A stretch of DNA of 64,000 nt, taken from positions 2,454,501 to 2,518,500 of the forward strand of contig NZ_CP147247.1 in NCBI RefSeq assembly GCF_002140975.2, in the 5' to 3' direction. Position 1 is the first letter of the stretch; every line of letters starts with the position of its first letter. Source of the stretch: Enterococcus sp. 9E7_DIV0242. Lineage in GTDB: Bacteria; Bacillota; Bacilli; Lactobacillales; Enterococcaceae. The notes beneath the pieces are model-generated. The model was not told where the DNA came from. It saw only the letters and a program-made list of their open reading frames with translations, and made no database searches. Positions 55,694 through 64,000 of the stretch are shown piece by piece. The position numbers and the translations under genes are program-made.

Positions 55694-56110
55694 ATGATGC
55701 GTTGGGTGTTTCTTTTTTTTAATTTATTGATGGGATTTGGTGCCGGCTCTGGTAGTTTTCTAGCACTAAATGCTGGTGCGAGGGAAGCTGTAGGTATCAA
55801 TTCAAGTATGCTAGTTCATTCACCGTTCACCAGTTTTTTGATTCCGGGACTTTTTCTATTACTTGTGCTTAGCTGTGGAAATTTTTTAGTTGGCTTTCTA
55901 ACGTTAAAAAAACTACCTGATTTTCCTTATTACCAATGTTTAGTTGGGGCAATCCTCTTTTTATGGATCATGATTCAGTGCGTGATGATTTGGGATATTG
56001 TCGCACTGCATGTCATCTTCTTTTCTGTAGGTGTTATTCAGTTTGCACTGGGGTTATGGACCATCAGAAAACAACAAGTCCCCTTCCCTTTTTCCGCCCA
56101 TCAAAATTAG
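55694..56110 (+). CDS. Hypothetical four-helix membrane protein
   Basis: 138 residues with four predicted membrane segments, beginning MMRWVFLFFNLLMGFGAGSG. No recognised motif. Ribosome binding site AGGAGG is well placed. A GNAT gene follows after 37 bp, likely in the same transcript. Confidence 0.68.
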   Translation: MMRWVFLFFNLLMGFGAGSGSFLALNAGAREAVGINSSMLVHSPFTSFLIPGLFLLLVLSCGNFLVGFLTLKKLPDFPYYQCLVGAILFLWIMIQCVMIWDIVALHVIFFSVGVIQFALGLWTIRKQQVPFPFSAHQN

Positions 56111-56147
56111 TTTTTCATAGCCAACAAACTACATAGGAGGACTACTT

Positions 56148-56729
56148 ATGTCATTGACACATACTGGAACACAGACGATTACCACTTCCAGACTGATACT
56201 TCGCCCTTTTCATAAAGAGGACAATGCTTCCATGAGAAAGTATTGGGTCAGTAATCCAGCTATTCAAAAAATGTATTCTGAACCCATCTATACTACTGAA
56301 GCAGAAACAGCAGCTCTTTTGGATAAATGGATCACATCTTATGCCAATCAGAACTATTACCGATGGGCCATCAGGCTAAAAGAAAAGGATGACTGTATCG
56401 GGCAAATCGCTTATTTCTTGGTAGATGATACCAATCATTTTGGAGAAATCGAATATTGTATAGGGGAAGAATTTCAAAATCAGGGGCTGATGACTGAAGC
56501 GGTCACCGCCATTCTACACTACGGATTCGAGCAAATTCACTTAAACAAAGTACAAGTCTGCCACAAATCCACAAATATGCCTTCTCAGCGAGTAATTGAA
56601 AAAAGCGGCTTCGTTTACGAGGGGACATTACGAGACTATTTTTATATGGACGGTGAGTATGTCGATCGGTTGTATTACTCGATACTACAGCACGAATGGA
56701 CGGAATTACAGGAAGCGGCTGAAATATAA
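56148..56729 (+). CDS. GNAT acetyltransferase, RimJ/RimL-like
   Basis: 193 residues. Acetyltransf_3 domain with TSRLILRPF at the N-terminus, EIEYCIGEEFQNQGLMTEA acetyl-CoA segment near 105 and a terminal EKSGFVYEGTLRDYF. Typical of RimJ/YdaF-like enzymes that acetylate protein N-termini or small molecules. GGAGG precedes the ATG. Confidence 0.87.
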   Translation: MSLTHTGTQTITTSRLILRPFHKEDNASMRKYWVSNPAIQKMYSEPIYTTEAETAALLDKWITSYANQNYYRWAIRLKEKDDCIGQIAYFLVDDTNHFGEIEYCIGEEFQNQGLMTEAVTAILHYGFEQIHLNKVQVCHKSTNMPSQRVIEKSGFVYEGTLRDYFYMDGEYVDRLYYSILQHEWTELQEAAEI

Positions 56730-56731
56730 CA

Positions 56732-56778
56732 TAGAAAAAATCGAACGATCCATTCATGGGCTCGTCCGATTTTTTCTA
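56732..56778. terminator. Bidirectional terminator between GNAT and ald
   Basis: TAGAAAAAATCG/CGATTTTTTCTA arms with inner GGACGAG/CGATCC-like pairing. Serves both converging genes. Confidence 0.85.
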
Positions 56779-56782
56779 TTTT

Positions 56783-57898
56783 TTAACCAATAAATGTTTC
56801 AACATCTGTGTAAGGTAAATCCAAATCAGCAGCTACTGCCGGATTGGTCATAGCGCCGTCAATTGTGTTGACCCCTTTTTTCAATGCCGGATTTTGTTTG
56901 ATACTTTCTTCAAAGCCTTTGTTGGCCAGCTCCATTACATAAGGTAATGTTGCATTTGCTAGAGCATACGCAGAGGTTTGCGGTACAGCTCCCGGCATAT
57001 TGGCAACAGCATAGTGAATCACGCCATGCTTCGTATAAGTCGGTTGGTCATGTGTTGTTACCTTATCAATTGTTTCAAAAATACCGCCTTGATCGATTGC
57101 GATATCAACGATTACTGAATGCTCAGGCATGGATTGCACCATTTCTTCTGTTACCAATACAGGGGCTTTATGACCTGGTAATAAAACAGCTCCAATTACC
57201 AAGTCTGCATCTTTTACAGAGCCTTGGATATTGAATTGATTCGACATCAGCGTTTTCACAGAACCACCAAATTGATCATCCAGCTCCTGTAGACGTTTGG
57301 TGCTTACATCCAAAATCGTCACATCTGCGCCCATTCCTAAAGCAACCTTTGCTGCATTGGTTCCTGAAATACCGCCACCGATAATCGTCACATTTCCTTT
57401 TCGCACCCCTGGAACACCACCTAATAAGATTCCTTTCCCGTTAGGAACCTTCTCTAAGCATTTTGCTCCAATCTGTGTTGCCAATTTACCGGCAACCTCA
57501 CTCATTGGCGATAGTAGCGGCAATGCACCTGTCTCAAGCTGTACACTTTCATAAGCGATTGTTTTGATCTTGCTCTTCATCAGCTCTTCTGCTAACGGTT
57601 TATTCGCTGCCAAGTGAAGATATGTGAACAGAACCAGATCTTCTCTCAAAAATTTATACTCTTCTTCTAAAGGCTCTTTAACCTTTAGCACCATTTCTTG
57701 AGCCCATGCTTCATCCGCTGTAGCTACTATTACCGCACCAACAGCTGTATACTCTTCATCTTTGATCGAAGCCCCTGCTCCAGCGTTTGTTTCTACAAAT
57801 ACTTCATGTCCAGCATTGACCAAATCCAACACACCTGCTGCGGGCAATGCCACACGATTCTCACCGACCTTTATTTCCTTCGGGATACCAATTTTCAT
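56783..57898 (-). CDS. ald: Alanine dehydrogenase
   Basis: 371 residues, usual length. N-terminal [27 protein letters not shown] with catalytic His near residue 96, NAD-binding [20 protein letters not shown] (about 172-192) and [10 protein letters not shown] near 297. It interconverts alanine and pyruvate with ammonia. Single gene with its own promoter. Confidence 0.94.
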   Translation of the reverse strand: MKIGIPKEIKVGENRVALPAAGVLDLVNAGHEVFVETNAGAGASIKDEEYTAVGAVIVATADEAWAQEMVLKVKEPLEEEYKFLREDLVLFTYLHLAANKPLAEELMKSKIKTIAYESVQLETGALPLLSPMSEVAGKLATQIGAKCLEKVPNGKGILLGGVPGVRKGNVTIIGGGISGTNAAKVALGMGADVTILDVSTKRLQELDDQFGGSVKTLMSNQFNIQGSVKDADLVIGAVLLPGHKAPVLVTEEMVQSMPEHSVIVDIAIDQGGIFETIDKVTTHDQPTYTKHGVIHYAVANMPGAVPQTSAYALANATLPYVMELANKGFEESIKQNPALKKGVNTIDGAMTNPAVAADLDLPYTDVETFIG

Positions 57899-58032
57899 AC
57901 ACTTTACCTTCTTTTCTGTTCGATTTTTTTACATTCTTACATAGTCATGTAAAAATTATAAAGTAAGAAAAAGCGATGTGCAAGGCGATTTCCAATATTT
58001 GTGACCGAATGAGCAAACAAACGTTATTGTTT

Positions 58033-58968
58033 TTACTGGATTTTCTCAACTTGAATCTGATGAAATAGCTCGTTGATCCCTTGCGGATCGATACACCCCG
58101 TCTTCTCTTCCATAGCATTCAACATTCCTGTTGTCATCCCCCATTTCAGGATGTCTTCATCTGAACAGCCTGCATAGATTCCGGCTGCCAGACCCGCTAA
58201 TGTCGCATCGCCCGAACCTACAGGATTAACCACTTCTATTTTCGGAATTGTCACACGATACAGGACATCCCCGTGCTTAGCCACAGCACCCGCTGCCCCC
58301 ATAGACACGACAATCCATTCAATGCCCTGAAATATTGAGTGCTGCAACTGCTCAATCAAGCTTTCCTTTTCCGCTCTATCGACAGACAACAGCTCTGCAA
58401 CTTCCGTCTCATTAGGTTTGATCAAAAAAGGTGGAGTGCCAGAAATCACTGCACCTCGCAGTGCCCCTCCCGACGTATCCAGTAAAACCGGAATATTTTT
58501 TTCTTTTGCCAAAGCAATCAATTGCTCATACAAATCAGCAGATAATCCGGCTGCCAAACTGCCGGAAATGGTCACTAAGGAACTGCTTTCCAACAGCTTT
58601 TGGTAGTGTTGAATAAATCGTTCTTCCTCTTCTTGTGTAACTGTAGGTCCCTTTTCCAAAAGCTCTGTTTGCTGCCCATGATCATGCAGAATAGCAATCG
58701 AATTGCGCGATTCTTCCTTTATCTCAGTGAAATCATGCGAAATCCCAGCCTCAGATAGCTTATCTTTAATGAACGCACCTAGATGTCCACCAATAACTCC
58801 TGTTGCCAAGAGCTCCTTATCCAGCTGATGCAAGACACGTGAAACATTCAAGCCCTTTCCCCCAGCCGTTTTTGACACCTGCTCCACCCGATTAACAGCA
58901 TCCAGCTGTAAATTCGGCAGTGGATAGGACATATCCACAGAAGGGTTCATTGTTATCGTCAAAATCAT
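58033..58968 (-). CDS. lacC: Tagatose-6-phosphate kinase (LacC, PfkB family)
   Basis: 311 residues. PfkB signatures GGKGLNVSR near 37 and NPVGSGDATLAG near 252, where Asp is the catalytic base. Forms tagatose-1,6-bisphosphate from tagatose-6-phosphate. Related FruK enzymes share the fold, but the adjacent lacD and agaS favour LacC. Last gene of the operon and preceded by an intraoperonic hairpin. AGGAGG precedes the ATG. Confidence 0.85.
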   Translation of the reverse strand: MILTITMNPSVDMSYPLPNLQLDAVNRVEQVSKTAGGKGLNVSRVLHQLDKELLATGVIGGHLGAFIKDKLSEAGISHDFTEIKEESRNSIAILHDHGQQTELLEKGPTVTQEEEERFIQHYQKLLESSSLVTISGSLAAGLSADLYEQLIALAKEKNIPVLLDTSGGALRGAVISGTPPFLIKPNETEVAELLSVDRAEKESLIEQLQHSIFQGIEWIVVSMGAAGAVAKHGDVLYRVTIPKIEVVNPVGSGDATLAGLAAGIYAGCSDEDILKWGMTTGMLNAMEEKTGCIDPQGINELFHQIQVEKIQ

Positions 58969-58997
58969 CGTATTGCCTCCTTCTTTTCAATCAAAAA

Positions 58998-59024
58998 GCG
59001 GCTGATATCTAGCTATTCAGCCGC
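58998..59024 (-). terminator. Intraoperonic terminator-like hairpin between lacD and lacC
   Basis: GCGGCTGA/TCAGCCGC stem followed by TTTTTGATTG on the minus strand, 43 bp after the lacD stop and 30 bp before lacC. Could reduce lacC expression. Confidence 0.7.
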
Positions 59025-59067
59025 CTATAGTTCTCCTGTTTCTCACTCAACCTTTTTATTCGTTCAT

Positions 59068-60063
59068 CTACTCTACTTCCACTTTATCGTGCCAAGAAGA
59101 CGCTGTCCGATTGACTACTTCATTCAAGGTTTCAATGTTGGATTTCCCTTCCGAAAGCAGCCAGTCATGGGCTGATGTTTCGCCGTCTTTCACAAAAGGC
59201 TCTACACCGTTCTTCCAAGTTGCTCTCCCGCAAAGAACACCATTGAAGGTCGAACCGGCTTCCTTGGCAAACTCCAGTGTTTGTTGGAATAGACTAGCCG
59301 ATACACCGGCACTCAGGAAAATAAATGGCAAATGTGTAGCTTCACTTTGTTCCTTAAAGTATGCCAAGCCTTCTTCTCTTGAATAAATAGGAGCCACACC
59401 TTCTTCTGAAAAGCCAGCCACATAATTCATGTTGACGGGTACTTCGACTTTCAACACATCCACTTTATATTTATCCTTAGAAAACTCCTTCATCATTTCA
59501 ATGACTTTATGCGGTTTGATTTTTGCATACTCAGTAGATGCAGCATCAGAAATCTCCGCATCATAGGAAACCAATTCTAAATAGAACGGGATATCCTCAC
59601 CTATACACTCGCTACCCAAACGTTCAATAAAGACATGCTTCAAATGATTGATCTCCGGTGCTTCATCTACGTCATAATACAATAGAAATTTAATTGCATC
59701 CGCTCCCTTTTCTTTCAATCGAAGAACGGACCAATCCTCTAAAAGATCTGGCAGACGACCAGGTGTAGACGCATCGTAGCCAGTTTTTTCGTAGGCTAAT
59801 AATAAGCCTGCTTGTTCGTCCCGTGCTTGTGCTGCCGCCAAGCCGTATTCAGGATCAAGTAAGATCGATGAAGCAAATGGTGTCAGGTCTTTCGATACAA
59901 CTTCTTTAAAATCACTGATTTGTTCTCCGCTCGCTTCTTTTCCAAGCGCGGTGATCATTTTTTTCAACGCCCCACGCTGATCGATTGCCAACGCCTCGAT
60001 CAGCCCATCTTTTGTTGACAAGCGGTCCATTGCCGCTTTTTTCTCTTTACTTAATTTCAACAT
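59068..60063 (-). CDS. lacD: Tagatose-1,6-bisphosphate aldolase (LacD)
   Basis: 331 residues, class I Schiff-base LacD type, with AIDQRGALKKMI, FLLYYDVDE near 140, VLKVEVPVN (candidate lysine) near 205 and FLSAGVSA. Splits tagatose-1,6-bisphosphate to dihydroxyacetone phosphate and glyceraldehyde-3-phosphate. It lies 20 bp after nagA. Confidence 0.92.
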   Translation of the reverse strand: MLKLSKEKKAAMDRLSTKDGLIEALAIDQRGALKKMITALGKEASGEQISDFKEVVSKDLTPFASSILLDPEYGLAAAQARDEQAGLLLAYEKTGYDASTPGRLPDLLEDWSVLRLKEKGADAIKFLLYYDVDEAPEINHLKHVFIERLGSECIGEDIPFYLELVSYDAEISDAASTEYAKIKPHKVIEMMKEFSKDKYKVDVLKVEVPVNMNYVAGFSEEGVAPIYSREEGLAYFKEQSEATHLPFIFLSAGVSASLFQQTLEFAKEAGSTFNGVLCGRATWKNGVEPFVKDGETSAHDWLLSEGKSNIETLNEVVNRTASSWHDKVEVE

Positions 60064-60083
60064 ATATCTTCCTCTTTCCCTGC

Positions 60084-61244
60084 TTACTTCTTCTCATTAT
60101 TTTTATACACTGAACAGCCATCCAGATAGGTTTCCAATAAGGTCATATCTGGTCGGATCACCAGAAAATCAGCGGGCAAGCCAGCCTGAATACTGCCACA
60201 TCGATCGTCAATGTTCACACTTTGTGCCGGAACAAAAGAAGCCATTTTGATTGCTTCTTCTACTGTCGCAATATCCCATGCAATAACATTTTTCACCCCA
60301 TCAAACAGTTGCAGAATACTACCGGCCAGACTACCATTAGAAGTCAGCCTTGCCGCACCTTCTTTCACATCAACAGGAAATTCACCCAAGGTATATTCCC
60401 CTTCTGGCATACCCCCGGCGCGCATGCAATCTGTAATTAAGGCTGTCTTTTCCGGTGTTTTGGTTCGAATCAGGATCTCAGCTGCCGCAGGATGAACATG
60501 ATGACCATCGCAAATCAGCTCGGCAACAGCTTCTTTTGTATGCATTGCCGCACCGACCATCCCCGGTTCCCGATGATTCAATCCGCTCATGCCATTATAG
60601 GTATGGACAAAAATAGACGCACCAGCATGAATAGCATCTTTCGCCTGTTGGTAAGAAGCAGAACTATGCCCCAAAGCCACAGCTACACCTTGCGCTGTTA
60701 CAGCTTGGATAAACTCCGAAGCGCCTTGCCTTTCCGGTGCCAAAGCAATTTTTTTGATCAGCCCATTCGCTAACTTCTGCCAATGATTGAATACCTCTAT
60801 ATCCGGATCGGAGAAATAACCAGGATTTTGAGCGCCCTTATGCTCTTCTGTAAAAAATGGTCCTTCGAAGAAGATCCCTTGAATTTTCGCCCCTTCTACT
60901 TCCTGATATCGCTTACCAATTGAAGCAGTCACTTCGTTCAGAGTCTCAACTCCGGCTGTCAAAGTTGTTGGTAAGAAGGAGGTCACCCCACAGCTAAGTA
61001 ATCCTTTTGACATTTCCTTGATTCCATCAAAATTATTATCCATGACATCATGCCCCATAAAGCCGTGGATATGCGTATCTACTAGTCCCGGAGCAATCCA
61101 ACAACCACTGTAGTCAACAATTTTTCCGGATGGTTTCTCTTTCACAAACGCACCAAACTGTCCATCAACGACCGTTAAATAGCCACTCGTTTCCACACCA
61201 CCTTTTAAAAAGAAACGGTCTGCATAAATAAAGTACTTACTCAT
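60084..61244 (-). CDS. nagA: N-acetylglucosamine/galactosamine-6-phosphate deacetylase
   Basis: 386 residues, amidohydrolase fold. Metal site DTHIHG (His58, His60), GHSSA and catalytic Asp in ITDCMRAGG. Context with agaS, lacC and lacD suggests it removes acetate from GalNAc-6-phosphate (AgaA role), although the sequence alone does not distinguish NagA from AgaA. Confidence 0.9.
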   Translation of the reverse strand: MSKYFIYADRFFLKGGVETSGYLTVVDGQFGAFVKEKPSGKIVDYSGCWIAPGLVDTHIHGFMGHDVMDNNFDGIKEMSKGLLSCGVTSFLPTTLTAGVETLNEVTASIGKRYQEVEGAKIQGIFFEGPFFTEEHKGAQNPGYFSDPDIEVFNHWQKLANGLIKKIALAPERQGASEFIQAVTAQGVAVALGHSSASYQQAKDAIHAGASIFVHTYNGMSGLNHREPGMVGAAMHTKEAVAELICDGHHVHPAAAEILIRTKTPEKTALITDCMRAGGMPEGEYTLGEFPVDVKEGAARLTSNGSLAGSILQLFDGVKNVIAWDIATVEEAIKMASFVPAQSVNIDDRCGSIQAGLPADFLVIRPDMTLLETYLDGCSVYKNNEKK

Positions 61245-61583
61245 TCATTCTTCCTTCTTTCTCTTGCTGAAGATCAATAACTCATACCTGCTGTTTTAGC
61301 GTATAGCTCATCTTTTACTCAAACCTCTTTCAAAAACCTTCTGTAAAACCCGCCTAGTTTCAAGTAAAAAGGGTACACCAAAAACAGTGACAGAGATATT
61401 AGCTCATCCACTAATATCCCGGCCCCTTAAAATTTATAATGAAGGTGTGGTGCTACTCCTGTTGCCTGCAAGTACTACAGTACGTACTATGAATGGTAAC
61501 AACCTTTTAACAACTACTTCTTGCATAAACAACAGTTGCTGTTGTCACTTCTTCCACGATCCATCTTCTCTTAGTCACTGTTT
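61245..61583 (-). other. 339-bp gap between agaS and nagA with hairpins
   Basis: No gene. GATATTAG/CTAATATC (61395-61402, 61411-61418) and ACAACAG/CTGTTGT (61529-61535, 61539-61545) are short perfect hairpins. No T run follows, so neither is a clear terminator; an internal promoter is possible. Confidence 0.5.
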
Positions 61584-62750
61584 TTAAAGCTCGTGGATTG
61601 TCACACCCTGAACCACACGATTGACAGTACCTGTAGGTGAAGGTGTATCCGGTGTATTTCCGACCTTGATCGAGCTGTGCAGTGCCACGGTTTGAGCAAA
61701 CAAAATATCCGGGAATGCCAGATAGGCTTCCGGCAATAGAACTTCTTTGTTTGAATAGACAAACGGTGTCCCTATGAGGGAGTCTTCTACTTGTTGACCA
61801 ATGCCGACAACAGCAGCGGCAATCCCATCGCCTTGAACTTCAGATAAAATATCCAAATCATATTTTCTTGTATAACCATCATTATTAACAAATACAAACA
61901 ACAATGTCTGCTTATCCACAAATGATTTTGGTCCATGTCTGAAGCCTAAGGAGGAATCAAATACCGTTGCAATCTGTCCAGCTGTCAGCTCTAATACTTT
62001 CAGCTGCGCCTCTCTCGTCAATCCGCTCAGCGAGCCGGAGCCTAGATAAACGATTCGATGGTAATCGCGAGCCAAAACTGTTTGAATTTCAGCCTCACGT
62101 TGAATGACCTCACGTCCCATTTCCTGCATTGCCTGTATGTATGCTTCTTTTTGAGCAAGCACCTCCTGATCAAAAATCAACAACGCACTTAATGTCATAC
62201 AGGTAAAGCTGCCTGTCATTGCAAATCCTTTGTCATTTGATTTTGGCGGCATTAACAGCAACAAAATGTTCTCTTTCCCTTCAGCAGCCAATGCCAGTTG
62301 CCCGTCCGCTGCACAGGTGATCGTGATATGGTAAAGCTGTTTGACCAATTTATCCGCTACCGCAACTGCGGCTAAGCTCTCTGGCGAATTCCCGCTTCGT
62401 GCAAATGAAACCAGAATAGTTGGTTCCTCAGGCAGTAAATAGTCATACGGTGCTCCCACAATATCTGTTGTTCCGATACTTTCAAATGAAAAGTTACGGG
62501 TGTCTCCTTGTCTCGTTAGATAAGGGACTAAGGTATCTCCAACATACTGAGAGGTGCCGGCACCCGTGAAAATCACTCGGATTTTCCGCTGGGTCTCCCT
62601 TTTTATCTTCTCAAGAAAAGCATAAATTGCTTCCTCATTCTTTTTGTAAATTTCCAGTGTTTCCTGCCATAATTCAGGCTGTTGTTTGATTTCACCTGTT
62701 GTGATATCCGCACCCATTTCTTTTAAAATGTCTGCCGTTTTTTCAAACAT
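61584..62750 (-). CDS. agaS: AgaS-type galactosamine-6-phosphate deaminase/isomerase
   Basis: 388 residues with two SIS domains (about 35-200 and 215-370). Motifs GAGTSQYVGDTL, SFARSGNSPES and SSLGFRHGPKSFVD. AgaS converts galactosamine-6-phosphate to tagatose-6-phosphate and ammonia, linking nagA to lacC. GGAGGCGC lies upstream. The GntR gene is 24 bp away, so both are on one transcript. Confidence 0.9.
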   Translation of the reverse strand: MFEKTADILKEMGADITTGEIKQQPELWQETLEIYKKNEEAIYAFLEKIKRETQRKIRVIFTGAGTSQYVGDTLVPYLTRQGDTRNFSFESIGTTDIVGAPYDYLLPEEPTILVSFARSGNSPESLAAVAVADKLVKQLYHITITCAADGQLALAAEGKENILLLLMPPKSNDKGFAMTGSFTCMTLSALLIFDQEVLAQKEAYIQAMQEMGREVIQREAEIQTVLARDYHRIVYLGSGSLSGLTREAQLKVLELTAGQIATVFDSSLGFRHGPKSFVDKQTLLFVFVNNDGYTRKYDLDILSEVQGDGIAAAVVGIGQQVEDSLIGTPFVYSNKEVLLPEAYLAFPDILFAQTVALHSSIKVGNTPDTPSPTGTVNRVVQGVTIHEL

Positions 62751-62774
62751 TCAGCATGCGCCTCCTCGTTTTAA

Positions 62775-63497
62775 TCAGCGAACATGGCGTACCTTATAGC
62801 GGAACTTGTCTGCCCGTGCCACACTTAATGTAAATTCGATCACTTCGTTTTTTATGTTATACGTCGTTCGAACCAAATTAAGGCTTGGCGCACTATAAGG
62901 CACATCCAATTGTTTCGCATCATTATCACTTACAATACTTGCATAAAATTCTTCTTCCGCTAACTTGATTGTTTCCCCATAGTCCTCAGCAAACAAATCA
63001 TACAGCGGCTTGATCTCTAAATCTTCTCGTTTCATCATCATGAATTTCTTATACGGCAAATACGAACGCTCGACCATCATAGGCAGATCATCGGCACTTC
63101 TCAAGCGCTTGAACTTGATGATTTTTTCCCCAAGCGAAAGATTTAGGTGTTCTGCAAAAAATTTGTTTGCTTCAACGATTCGATAGTCCAAAATCGTCGT
63201 CACCGGCTCTTTCCCTAAAGAACGCATCTGTTCTGTAAAGCTATAGCCCCCGGTCAAATTCGTGACCTCTTGACTGATTGAAGAAACGAACGTTCCTTTG
63301 CCATGCTGACGATAGATATAGCCCATTTTTTCCAATTCCTGCAATGCCAAACGAACCGTCGTACGGCTTAACCCATACTTTTCAGATAACTCTCGCTCTG
63401 ACGGCAGCATCGCGTGCGGTTTCAGTTCATTTTCAATTTGTTCTTTCAATAGATCGACCAATTGATCGTATAATGGTTGTCTTCTCTTTCTTTCCAA
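62775..63497 (-). CDS. GntR/HutC-family regulator of the aga operon
   Basis: 240 residues. Winged helix at 1-75 (LPSERELSEKYGLSRTTVRLALQELEKMGYIYRQHGKG) and a UTRA ligand domain (about 95-235). NagR/DasR relatives respond to amino-sugar phosphates. TTG at 63497 is the chosen start because GGGAGGGG lies six bases upstream; a GTG nine codons earlier would place that motif inside the gene. First gene of the operon. Confidence 0.87.
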   Translation of the reverse strand: MERKRRQPLYDQLVDLLKEQIENELKPHAMLPSERELSEKYGLSRTTVRLALQELEKMGYIYRQHGKGTFVSSISQEVTNLTGGYSFTEQMRSLGKEPVTTILDYRIVEANKFFAEHLNLSLGEKIIKFKRLRSADDLPMMVERSYLPYKKFMMMKREDLEIKPLYDLFAEDYGETIKLAEEEFYASIVSDNDAKQLDVPYSAPSLNLVRTTYNIKNEVIEFTLSVARADKFRYKVRHVR

Positions 63498-63558
63498 AGT
63501 CTTCCCCTCCCGAATAAGTAGCACATCAAACTACCAGTCGTTCTCCTTTTAACTAGCT

Positions 63559-63580
63559 AGCTCAGATAAATCACTGAGCT
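63559..63580. promoter_or_regulatory. Palindrome in the aga operon leader
   Basis: AGCTCAG-8 bp-CTGAGCT, about 65 bp upstream of the GntR start. Hairpin or operator; no T run. Confidence 0.45.
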
Positions 63581-63702
63581 CTTGAACCCAAAGCTATTTT
63601 TCATTTTTACTCAACTATCCAATCGCAGTGACTAGAGACTTGATAATAAAAATAATGCTCATCAGTTCCTTTCAATCGACTGTTTTCATTCTGCTACTGA
63701 CA

Positions 63703-63718
63703 AGTGGTAATTACCACA
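63703..63718. promoter_or_regulatory. Candidate GntR/HutC operator
   Basis: AGTGGTAATTACCACA contains a perfect 14-bp palindrome GTGGTAATTACCAC. It fits the NNGGT...ACCNN type of HutC-subfamily sites and lies 206 bp upstream of the GntR gene. Confidence 0.6.
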
Positions 63719-63793
63719 TGATAAGTCTACCTATTCTTTCGCTGAAATTCAATGGTTTGAACAAAGGTTGGGACAAACATTCTCTCTTAAGAG

Positions 63794-63828
63794 GGTGTTG
63801 GGATAGAAGGTGTTTCGATCCCAACACC
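63794..63828 (-). terminator. Hairpin terminator of the gene at the right edge
   Basis: Perfect 11-bp stem GGTGTTGGGAT/ATCCCAACACC; on the minus strand it follows the partial membrane protein gene. T run is weak. It also resembles enterococcal interspersed hairpins containing TTGGGA. Confidence 0.55.
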
Positions 63829-63920
63829 AACTCATTTTAAATCCACCATTCATCCAAGAGCTTCGCTACACTCAAAGTGTTACAGTCAATTTAGCGCTAT
63901 CTTCTTCCCGTATTATTTTT

Positions 63921-64000
63921 CTACGGCCAAATTGTTGGCCACAAGCCAAATCCGGAGCCAACTAAACCAATGACTAACACTAGACCGATACATTTTAATG
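63921..64000 (-). CDS. C-terminus of a membrane protein, cut by the window edge
   Basis: The minus strand reads 25 residues in frame, hydrophobic and ending LVGSGFGLWPTIWP before TAG (63921-63923). It looks like the last membrane helix of a transporter. It may be a PTS or other uptake component linked to the aga operon, but that is a guess from position. Confidence 0.4.
   Translation of the reverse strand, partial: LKCIGLVLVIGLVGSGFGLWPTIWP

Overview
The window looks like a chromosomal segment of a low-GC Firmicute, most likely an Enterococcus. The support is an L-lysine-type MurE, PTS and LacC/LacD sugar chemistry, lipobox lipoproteins, PepV, an Rgg regulator, and hairpin repeats of the type scattered through enterococcal genomes. 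Species is not resolved. No rRNA, tRNA, CRISPR array, phage or plasmid module was seen. Most transcription units run leftward.

Left part (1-13.1 kb): the N-terminus of ruvA at the edge, a solitary peptide-binding lipoprotein, then a leftward ChvE/GguA/GguB-type sugar ABC operon that ends in an unexpected Lac-family PTS IIB protein. Divergent from it is a three-gene sensor cassette: sugar-binding lipoprotein, LytS/YesM-type histidine kinase and YesN/AraC-type response regulator. The cassette probably controls the ABC operon. A type-B carboxylesterase lipoprotein follows.

Mobile-element zone (13.1-19.3 kb) and a second site at 34.1-36.1 kb: an IS110-family element whose leader folds like a bridge RNA; a small Rrf2 regulon; an ISL3 element with a perfect 8-bp target duplication; and an IS4-family element inside a foldback repeat. 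A second copy of the IS4 element, differing by at least one silent base, lies in opposite orientation at 34.5-36.0 kb at the same site of another copy of the same repeat. The two copies bracket about 15 kb.

Between the IS4 copies: an SDR/TetR divergent pair, a mannonate-dehydratase-like enolase-superfamily gene divergent from a bglP-type PTS permease with a perfect cre site, queT with a preQ1-II riboswitch, an SDR coupled to a DUF2829 gene, pepV, and a magnesium unit (M-box riboswitch and terminator, mgtC, GNAT, mgtA), then nnrD.

Right part (36-64 kb): rsuA, a polysaccharide flippase, an Rgg regulator facing a small membrane protein, a two-domain DUF3862-like protein, a frameshifted XRE gene, an ECF sigma/anti-sigma pair, AraC-GyrI/DUF3788, murE, and a FrnE-like oxidoreductase. 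Next is a leftward PTS operon (UlaA/UlaB-like IIC and IIB, coiled-coil protein, class II aldolase, P-loop kinase) under a BglG/LicR-type regulator, with a 4.9-copy 104-bp tandem repeat between regulator and operon. The segment ends with ald and an N-acetylgalactosamine pathway (GntR, agaS, nagA, lacD, lacC). The most unusual items are the twin IS4 insertions in one repeat site, the candidate IS110 bridge RNA, the 104-bp array, the orphan IIB in an ABC operon and the evenly spaced palindromes over the Rrf2 promoter.
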